Part shown: piece by piece, positions 8,311 to 14,482 of the stretch | How positions within the stretch are numbered: the first letter of the stretch is position 1 | How the letters are laid out: every line of letters begins with the position of its first letter | Source of the DNA: Dunaliella salina | Taxonomy: Eukaryota; Chlorophyta; Chlorophyceae; Chlamydomonadales; Dunaliellaceae | Assembly: GCA_002284615.2 (NCBI GenBank) | Contig: MU069873.1 | Location: forward strand, 250,670-265,151 | Reading direction: 5' to 3' | DNA: 14,482 nucleotides | Position numbers and translations under genes: made by a program | The notes under the pieces: generated by a model | Told to the model about the DNA's origin: nothing | Seen by the model: only the letters and a program-made list of their open reading frames with translations | Databases searched by the model: none

Positions 8311-8760
8311 GTTGTTTAATAATGAGCTGGCAGATGCCTTAGCATTCACTGCCGTCAAACATCAGATGCAGGTGCTTGCCCTTCTGCCTCCAAACTTGCC
8401 GACCAAAAAACAGAACTTCCTTTTGGGACGCCCCCAAGATCACAATAGAGCAACAAATGCGTATTTGTGTGTATACACCTTCTCGGGTACTGAACTGGCA
8501 CAATTTACACCCAAAAATACGCACAGATTCTGTGCATAGATTCAATCACACATCTGGCGCTGCCAACTTAACAAGCGCAACGGCAGGCGCAACATTGAAT
8601 TGCCAAATGTGTGTCAAACTGGACAATTATCAACCACATCATTTTTAGCACTCAATCCTACATGCCAAGGCATGCTTTTGAATACACATTGCCCTCAGTA
8701 AAGCAGCGTGTAGGCTTATAACCTACGTGGGTTTCCCTTGTTAACAAGGGTTTTGAACGT
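8311..8760 (+). pseudogene. Old LINE copy: RNase H C-terminus to zinc knuckle
   Basis: The + strand encodes FNNELADALAFTAVKHQ at 8312-8362, equivalent to the VGNECADATAKHQ end of RNase H in the 2211 copy. Then YTFSGTELAQFTPKNTHRF at about 8474-8531 is equivalent to KYRTGTLFNQKHAVRF. Then TLNCQMCVKLDNYQPHHF at about 8593-8646 is equivalent to the CPLCWELDSALHIL zinc knuckle, keeping the first two cysteines and a histidine. HIALSKAACRLI near 8685 may be the RHNIASRILLKAIS segment. Several phases and stops are crossed. Faint matches (GKLKLL near 9140, MGESIYQ near 9289) hint that the copy continues to about 9330, but I would not rely on them. It lies directly downstream of another old copy in the same orientation. 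Confidence 0.5.
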
Positions 8761-10019
8761 TCAAAACATTCTGGCCCATCCCTGACACCTCCGCACAGCA
8801 CCCACTGCACTTGAAAAAGCTGATACGTAACCAGTCAAATTTTGGGCCAAGAGGAGTCTTGACCTTCAGGCATGACCAGCTCGGCTTACCTGGAACCAAA
8901 CGTATGTGGGCATCTCGTGCACCAGTCGCAGCTATACAGGATGTCCTCCATTCCTCCTGCTCTAGTTTGCTGGCTGCTGGATTGGGGCCAACAACCCTTG
9001 GAGACAGCTGGAGAAGACTGCTGACTGTCTTGGTATCTGCCGCGTTAAGAAATTGCTGATTTTCACCCTCAAGGCTGGAAGATGCGACCTGCTAGGAGAA
9101 GGGCGCGGTCATGGGGGAGGCACGCATCAAATTTGAATTGGAAAGCTCAAACTGCTCCAAGGACTGCACCTGCGGATACAATACAGGGCAGGATGGCTTG
9201 TTGGAATGAAACCTTAACCTTACCAACAGGTCCAGCAGAAGAGCACATATGCAGCCTTGCCCACGGAGCATTGCCAGGGTTCGAATGGGTGAGTCGATCT
9301 ATCAGGGATGTTATCATGTGTTAGGTTGTAATTTCCTGTGCAGGGAAACGACCATGATGTGCTGTCGAGATGCGGTGCAAGAAAATGTGTTTTTGTGTTC
9401 ACGTATGTTTTTTACAATTAAACAAAAATTAATAATATTTTGTGGAAGGAACCCTGCTACGCACGGCAAGCTCAATTCAGTCACGGCTATACTTCCTCTT
9501 GCTACAGCAGGTTGTTTCTCGTGCTTCTTCTGTACCTAAATTAAGTGGATTCGCGTGTAAAAATATAGGCCAGAAGTAGCGCGCCTGGACAGAAGGCCAC
9601 TTTTTTTTATAAACCTTGCACATGGGGGGACATCTGGCACACTAGTCAGCCCTCTTTGAGCAAAAAAAGGAAGTTTTTTATGGCATAGAAAATTCTCTCT
9701 ATCTCTATAATGGAGGTGAAGCACTTGGGCTCCCAACCCAAGGTCACACCAAAGTATGAGAATCTTAAAATGCCTGTTTTCACGCTCCAAGCGCAGAGAA
9801 CCCCAAATTGGCTTCTTCCAAAAATAAATTTCAATTGTCCTTCCCCAGCCCTATTGTTTTGGAGGTTTTGATTTCAGTGCACATGTCTACTCAGACACAG
9901 CATGAAACCTACTTTCCACCACCAAAATTTTTTCATCTGACCACTCACCCACTGCACTGAATTGTGTGCTATTCAGTAATTTGAGCAATTCCTCATTTTC
10001 TCGACAAAGCAGAGAAATC
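8761..10019. other. Gene-free stretch, partly possible decayed LINE
   Basis: Apart from the faint RLE-like matches near 9140 and 9289, no gene, RNA or structured repeat is evident. The 9340-10019 part is AT-rich with homopolymer runs (for example T8 at 9601-9608) and no coding signal. Confidence 0.35.
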
Positions 10020-10631
10020 TCCCAGAGGGGGGGGCCCGCCCAATTTGCCAAAGATGCTCTTTCTTGCATTTCTTTCTCAAATCTGACTATGCCAACCATT
10101 ATTATTTATATTAAAATTACTTCCACCAAATTGATAAAAATCGGGAAAACCCAGATCACTCTCCTGGACTCAAATCACCCCAAAATAGCCCACAGCTCCA
10201 CCCTGGGGCCATTTTTTTGCATTTATAATCCCTATACACACTGCTCACATCCTGCATATTCAAAAACGGGAACGAAGAAAGTAAAAAATGACCTTTTTGG
10301 CACCCCCAGTGCTGGATTTTCTCTAAGGGAAATGGCTGAAATTCTGAATCTCACCGACCACTGGGTCTTTTCACTCTTTTTTTGCAATGATACTTATTTG
10401 GTACAAGGACTCTAAATCACTAAAAATCGCCCAATTTGGTGCAGTGGGTGGTGAGGTATGGAGTTCAGGTGGTGGAAACTAGGGTTCACGCCGCAGCAAA
10501 TTAGGCATGTGTACCCCAACTGGGTATTTAAAAACCTTATTGTTGCAGAGAGCCATCCTCTGGTAGCCAATGAAATTGTCTACCAGAGAATGCCAAGGTT
10601 GGAAATACCCATTTGGGGCCCACCTATGCAA
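10020..10631 (+). repeat. Repeat A, copy 2, uninterrupted
   Basis: This stretch is the continuous counterpart of the three blocks at 2150-2210, 3911-4173 and 4776-4960. It shares CCAGAGGGG at the left, TCTCAAAT, ATGCCAACCATTATTATT, CATCCTGCATATTCAAAAACGGGA, GGGAAATGGCTGAAATTCTG and ATTAGGCATG. It provides the empty sites that show where the two LINE fragments entered copy 1. It carries no recognisable protein. A flanking duplication like the 15-bp one around copy 1 was not found here. Confidence 0.75.
10501..10631. repeat. Imperfect long hairpin at the end of repeat A copy 2
   Basis: The left arm 10501-10538 (TTAGGCATGTG, CCCCAA, TGGGTATTT, AACCTT) pairs with the right arm 10595-10631 with some mismatches. 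Inside it, 10554-10566 and 10580-10592 (CTCTGGTAG and CTACCAGAG cores) form a second stem at 12 of 13 positions. The left arm has about 13 extra bases between the two stems. It occupies the same place as the hairpin at 4951-5056, yet the two hairpins share almost no arm sequence beyond the outer TTAGGCATG. Confidence 0.7.
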
Positions 10632-10667
10632 GGAGCATGCAAAAAATGTATGATTTAGGGCCTCAGC

Positions 10668-11671
10668 TTACGGTGCGTTTCCAACCACTCGTCATTAATT
10701 CTGCATTAATTACATTCGTTAATTACCTTTAATTGAAAATTGCAGAATTAATGACATATGCGTTTCCAACCCTTTCTCGAGTGTAATTAATTGGGCCAAT
10801 ATTGGAGAAACGCACTGCATGGCCCTTTCAAGCTTTTGACCAAGACCTCTTCCATGCATGACCCCCGAAGCAGGGCTCTGGGCCTGCTGCTGCAGCACTG
10901 CTGGGTGAAGCACTGCTGGGTGAAGCAAGAGCCCTCCGCACTGAAGAACTTGACATGCACCCACTTGCACACATGATATTAAGGAGCACATTCGTCATGG
11001 ACACATTCGTCAAGGACCAAAGGAGGACTTTGGACTTAGACCAGCGAGGGATGGGCACAGTTGGAANTCTGAGTCCATCCATTGGGGTTTGACTGGGATA
11101 AGCAAAAGAGCAGGACTGAATTCAGGAGAGGCCCTGCAGGAGGGCAAGGCTATTGCGCATGCAAGAGAGAGAGAGAGAGAGAGGGGGGGGGGACAAGGGG
11201 GTTACATGACGGGTAAGCGAGAGGGGTTGCATGAGGGATACCCTACTGCTCCAAAATGTTACGTGATAATTGCAATTCGGGACGGATTTTCTTAAATTTT
11301 CTGATACTAATTGGTCGTGATGGGCCTCAGGCGTTCCGAAATTGNGGGGGGGACAAGAAGGGTACATGAGAGGGAGGAGCGGGATTTTTGCGGGGGTACA
11401 AAGGGTTTGACTCCAAGTTTGTAGGGCTCCTCCATGTAAAAGAATTTCCTTTCCGTATCCTAAACAGGCGTTGACTTGAATTTCTGAATTAATGACGAGG
11501 AATTAATGATTAATAGACCCCCCCCCCCTCCATTAAGAAAAATTGCCGTCATTAATTACGTTTATTCATTAATTACGCCAATTAATGACGCTTTGGAAAC
11601 GTGATTTGCAATTAATTCATTTTTCGAATTAATGATTAATGATTAATTGCCCCGTTGGAAACGTACCGTTA
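10668..11671. mobile_element. PIF/Harbinger-like non-autonomous DNA transposon
   Basis: TTA (10668-10670) is followed by CGGTGCGTTTCCAAC (10671-10685). At the other end GTTGGAAACGTACCG (11654-11668) is followed by TTA (11669-11671). The terminal inverted repeats match at 14 of 15 positions, and a 3-bp TTA duplication is the target preference of PIF/Harbinger elements. Both subterminal regions are packed with ATTAAT-containing motifs (CATTAATT, GAATTAATGA) and further copies of CGTTTCC or its complement (about 10766, 10807, 11592), typical of transposase-binding arrays. The 998-bp interior has no transposase. A short frame around 10880-11065 (GPAAAALLGEALLGEARALRTEELDM and following) looks like decayed coding sequence of unknown origin. 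It contains two direct copies of CACTGCTGGGTGAAG. Unresolved bases lie at 11067 and 11345. Confidence 0.75.
11165..11191. repeat. (GA)n followed by G8 microsatellite
   Basis: A GA dinucleotide run from 11165 passes straight into a run of G ending at 11191, inside the Harbinger-like element. A second G run with an unresolved base lies at 11344-11352. A similar phrase, GGACAAG followed by GGTTACATGA or GGTACATGA, follows both G runs, so this is probably a local duplication. Confidence 0.7.
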
Positions 11672-11741
11672 CCCCCTCTGGAAATCTCTTGCAGAAGAAA
11701 TCGAGTAAAAAAGTCAATTGTTTGGCGAGAGTACAAAATCC

Positions 11742-11779
11742 AAAAAAATATATAAATAAATAAATATATATATATATAG
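11742..11779. repeat. A-rich and (AT)n microsatellite
   Basis: An A7 run, AAAT repeats and an AT dinucleotide array follow one another. This is low-complexity DNA just outside the Harbinger-like element, with no gene in it. Confidence 0.8.
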
Positions 11780-12109
11780 TATTGTCTTCGCTCTAAGACT
11801 CGCGAAGCTATTTGCGAGCCTGGTGAAACATGCATACTTGAGGTCGGCCCCGCGTCAGCGGTGGTGGTGGAACAAGATGTAGGGGTAATCATCCCGTCCC
11901 AGGCTCCCCCCCCCTACATCCCATTGTACAACCCCATTGTACAAGCCCGTCATCGGGTCCACGCCGCGCCGGGATATCCGGAGGACCGCCCCCCCACACA
12001 CTCATCCACGCTGTGGGGGGTTCTTTCACGCCCATATCCAAACATGCCCTGTGCGGCTTCCTATGCATGGTGTTAAGCACTCTCATGAACGAACAGACAA
12101 AGATGCTGA
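11780..12109. repeat. Spacer with 13-bp tandem duplication
   Basis: CCCATTGTACAA occurs at 11920-11931 and again at 11933-11944, a perfect 12-bp direct repeat with a 1-bp spacer. The rest of the stretch has short proline-rich open frames that I cannot assign. Confidence 0.5.
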
Positions 12110-12820
12110 CAGTCAGCCCTCCAAGATGTCGCCGCGGAGTTACCCTCTAAGGAGTTACTGGTTGGCCATAATGTAAGCTATCCTGCGCACTCAGCTTATG
12201 CACGTTGTTCTCCAGCACGTTTATGCCTTCGTACGAGCAGCAGCACCTGTCCTGCACTCCAGGCTCAATCCTCGGTTGCAGACAAACACTCCATGGCTGA
12301 AGAGCATATACATGCGCAATTTACTCCAGAAATCTTACATGCACTCCACAATCACGCTCAGTTTGTGCAACACACTTTCCAGACCACACTCCGCCATGCG
12401 CACAAACACACTGCCCCAGTTTGCACATGTGCTTGCCTCATGAAAAAGCTAATTGCTCCATCAAAGAAAGCTCATGCCACTACTGTCCTACGTGCCACAA
12501 TGCGTGCAGTCCCCAGTGCCTTCACCACCCGCCAGATGAAGAGAAGAGCAGCTTTGTCCACCCTCCGGATGGTCATGAAGGCCTGCTTTTCTGTTCACTG
12601 TCACTGTGCTGCATCTTCTTCTCCGCTTCACTCTCCTAAAGATTCCAATTCCCTGTCCGGGAGGGGGAACCTCTGGCAAAATTTTTCCAAACTTCAGCAC
12701 TTAGAAAATTTTCCACAGCTTTCCAATAACCTTATTTCTAGGTGCCAGAACCCAAGAGGAGACAAAAAGAAGGCTGATGTGCCCCTGCTTGACCCTCGCG
12801 CAATCAATGCAGCTGCATGA
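12110..12820 (+). pseudogene. Open frame in phase with the protease, ended by TGA
   Basis: The frame is open for 236 codons from 12110 and stops at TGA 12818-12820. An internal ATG at 12293 begins AEEHIHAQFTPEILHALHNH. It is in the same phase as the protease frame that starts immediately after the stop, and the residues on both sides read as one protein (LLDPRAINAAA, stop, KQYAKTWHAPLRNDLYSEQ). The upstream product is rich in His, Ala and basic residues, with VCTCACL near 12419. In the next phase (12440-12540) a Cys/His-rich stretch occurs (SSCHYCPTCHNACSPQC), which suggests that a zinc-binding region has been shifted out of frame. I do not recognise the family. It is likely the N-terminal part of the protease protein, or of a retroelement polyprotein, damaged by a nonsense change and perhaps frameshifts. 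Confidence 0.45.
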
Positions 12821-13864
12821 AAGCAATATGCAAAAACTTGGCATGCCCCCTTGCGCAATGATTTGTACTCTGAACAACAAGAGCGTGGCAGTAACCACTG
12901 CCAAGTTCACGCCATCAACAATGTGTTCGGACACTGCATTGTTACTCCTGAAATGATGAAAATTTTTATCCAGATTCAATACAACGTAGACACCAGTTTT
13001 GAGGGCTGGCTTCATGCCTTTGAAAGAAACACTGGATTCTCTGATAGTGTCATTATTCAGTGGCTTGCTCATAATAACCTCCACCAACATAAGCTTTTTA
13101 CATTCACCAGGAGTACTAGAAACATTTGTGCCTCTCTGGACTCGCACGCCAGCCGGTTCAACTGCGAAGCCTTCCTCTGTCGCAGCCAGCACCATGCTTT
13201 TGCCGTCAAAAAAGATAGAGGCACCTGGAAACTTTTAGACTCACTCAACAGCAGGGCAGTAGAATTAAGCCCATCCAGCATTCAACAGCCCTTCACAGCC
13301 TACAAGCTTTGCATTACTAATGAAGATAACAGAGAGGAGTTTGCCTTCCCTGAACCCATTTACATGGAAAAGCAAGAGAAAGCCTTCTGCTTGGTTTACT
13401 CCTTCAACATGGCCATAGGAAAACGTGTGATTTCTGGGAACGAGGTCCTGTCTCACATAGGGAACATGAACGAGACGCTCATCCAGCGCAACCTTCAAAA
13501 CTTCATCTCCTTTGAGCGCTTCTACACCCCTGGCATAGGCAATTTCAACATCACGTTATTCAACCATTACCTGAGTAAAAGTACCTGGAACCAAGATAAA
13601 AGATATACACTTCAGCGCTACAACCACACTGAACTAGCTGCTGGGGAGATCAACCAGGAGCTCATAGAAGGCATCCTCCTCACTGCTGCATACAAAGACG
13701 CAGTCATCTTAACGACATTTACCAATCCCAATATCCTTCAGGGGCACGCAATCACTCTTAAGCGCAGCAACACCAACTCCTTCCAAAATAACTATAGCTG
13801 GTTCATCCTTGATTCACACAATGACCAACCAAAGGAATTCAGTTGTACAACTACACATGTGTAG
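12821..13864 (+). CDS. Tandem Josephin-like cysteine protease (two catalytic units)
   Basis: The frame is open for 347 codons. Numbering from the TTG at 12851, unit 1 has YSEQQERGSNHCQVHAINN with Cys17 (12899-12901) and an oxyanion-type Gln9/10. It also has FLCRSQHHAFAVKK with His115 and WKLLDSLNS with Asp130. The order, the His-to-Asp spacing of 15 and the flanking residues match Josephin (ataxin-3 type) deubiquitinases, with Asp in place of the usual Asn. Unit 2 repeats the plan: EKQEKAFCLVYSFN with Gln175 and Cys180, QGHAITLKR with His299 and WFILDSHND with Asp321. Josephin enzymes cleave ubiquitin chains in the cytosol or nucleus. Here the substrate is unknown. No in-frame ATG lies between the TGA at 12818 and Cys17. 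A product with the first active site therefore needs readthrough, a non-AUG start or an upstream exon. It may be the cysteine protease of a Dualen-like LINE, or a host gene. It ends without a recognisable family C-terminus. Confidence 0.75.
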   Translation, partial: KQYAKTWHAPLRNDLYSEQQERGSNHCQVHAINNVFGHCIVTPEMMKIFIQIQYNVDTSFEGWLHAFERNTGFSDSVIIQWLAHNNLHQHKLFTFTRSTRNICASLDSHASRFNCEAFLCRSQHHAFAVKKDRGTWKLLDSLNSRAVELSPSSIQQPFTAYKLCITNEDNREEFAFPEPIYMEKQEKAFCLVYSFNMAIGKRVISGNEVLSHIGNMNETLIQRNLQNFISFERFYTPGIGNFNITLFNHYLSKSTWNQDKRYTLQRYNHTELAAGEINQELIEGILLTAAYKDAVILTTFTNPNILQGHAITLKRSNTNSFQNNYSWFILDSHNDQPKEFSCTTTHV

Positions 13865-14482
13865 CGGCTCCGTGTGCAACGCGTATCTCCCGGCTAGATC
13901 CACATCTAGATCCAAGCGGTCTCTGCCTTTCGCCCGCAGATTCACGGTTTCTGCCTTTTCTGCTTTTCATCTTTGGATGACAGCATTTTCTGCGCTGCCC
14001 GACGGTGGTCTCGGATTGCGATTTGGTGCGCATCACATCACCAGCACCCTCTCCCTTGCACTGCCCGCGCCCCCATCCCGTATCCCAAGCACGCGCAACG
14101 GTGCCTGGTGAACCTGCAGGCCATCCGCTGTGGAAAGCAGAAAAAGAAAGCGGGTCTGCAGCTGCACGGTCAAAACAACCCTGGTTTGTGGCCACTTCGG
14201 CAGGGCAAGCAAGCAGGCCACTTGCACACACCAGCAGGCCAGACACCAACTCACATTTCCCCTACCGAGATGCATGAAGCAGATTCCATGCACCTCTGCA
14301 GGAACTGCAGCGCTGTGTTGTTGTTGCCCGCTGCACACATGCAAGCTTGCATGCAGGCTTGCACACCCAGCCAGAAGAAATCCAGCATTTGCATGCTGCA
14401 TTCCGCACTCATGGTGAGGAGCATGCATGCACAGGCTACAGGTGGATCCCTGCCGCTGCTGCTGCATGCTCCCTGCTTATCT
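13865..14482. other. Downstream flank, no recognisable gene
   Basis: The first 120 bases are pyrimidine-rich. The last 170 bases are dense in GCATGC and TGCA-type motifs (for example around 14340-14430), and a CTG run lies near 14455. Frames on both strands are Cys- or Pro-rich by composition and carry no domain that I recognise. Confidence 0.4.

Noticed and set aside
9279..9292. GGTTCGAATGGG resembling a tRNA B box
   Set aside because: No acceptor stem, A box or cloverleaf can be drawn around it, and the last bases do not fit the B-box consensus.
9966..10415. Plus-strand open frame of 149 codons
   Set aside because: It lies across repeat A. The other copy of the repeat does not keep the frame, so it is a chance opening.
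12701..13195. Minus-strand open frame of 164 codons opposite the protease
   Set aside because: The plus strand has a coherent catalytic architecture over the same bases. The minus frame has no domain and is a shadow.
13851..14467. Overlapping minus-strand frames of 132 and 144 codons
   Set aside because: Composition-driven Cys/Leu/Gln-rich frames in GCATGC-rich DNA, with no domain or splice context.
1..14482. CRISPR array, riboswitch, bacterial operon or phage module
   Set aside because: No regularly spaced short repeats, no ribosome-binding-site-led gene series and no phage gene order were seen. The content is eukaryotic mobile DNA.

Overview
This looks like nuclear DNA of a eukaryote with a decayed, repeat-rich intergenic character. 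A green alga is the best guess. The window has no bacterial gene order, no operons and no RNA gene. What it has is layered mobile elements, microsatellites, a run of 28 G, a few unresolved bases (n) and one plausible exon with a GTAAGT splice donor. The lineage guess rests on the retroelement type: RNase H, a CCHC zinc knuckle and a restriction-like PD-(D/E)xK endonuclease in one reading frame. That combination is the mark of the Dualen/RandI clade of non-LTR retrotransposons, described from Chlamydomonas.

Layout. 1-831: a 66-bp direct repeat and AT/GC-variable DNA without a gene. 832-1652 (minus strand): a 5'-truncated retrotransposon 3' end flanked by an 11-bp near-perfect target duplication. 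2138-5117: a nested structure in which an older dispersed repeat ('repeat A', flanked by a 15-bp direct repeat) has been interrupted by two retrotransposon 3' ends. One of these (2211-3908) has a 12-bp target duplication and a fully open 1.56-kb frame. Repeat A ends in a long hairpin (4951-5056). 5851-6335 (minus): a possible exon. 6676-7579 and 8311-8760 (perhaps to 9330): two much older, frameshifted copies of the same retrotransposon region. 10020-10631: a second, uninterrupted copy of repeat A, again ending in a hairpin whose arms differ in sequence from the first. 10671-11668: a PIF/Harbinger-like element with 15-bp terminal inverted repeats and TTA target duplications. 12110-13864: two open frames in the same phase separated by one TGA. 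The second encodes two successive Josephin-like (papain-fold) cysteine protease units, each with its own Cys-His-Asp set. 13865-14482: no recognisable gene.

How it may fit together. Dualen elements are reported to encode a cysteine protease besides reverse transcriptase, RNase H and two endonucleases. The tandem protease frame may therefore be a detached 5' part of the same element family whose 3' ends litter the rest of the window. No reverse transcriptase core or APE endonuclease was recognised here, so that link is an inference. Five copies of the same C-terminal module, in different states of decay, give a small internal record of repeated insertion.
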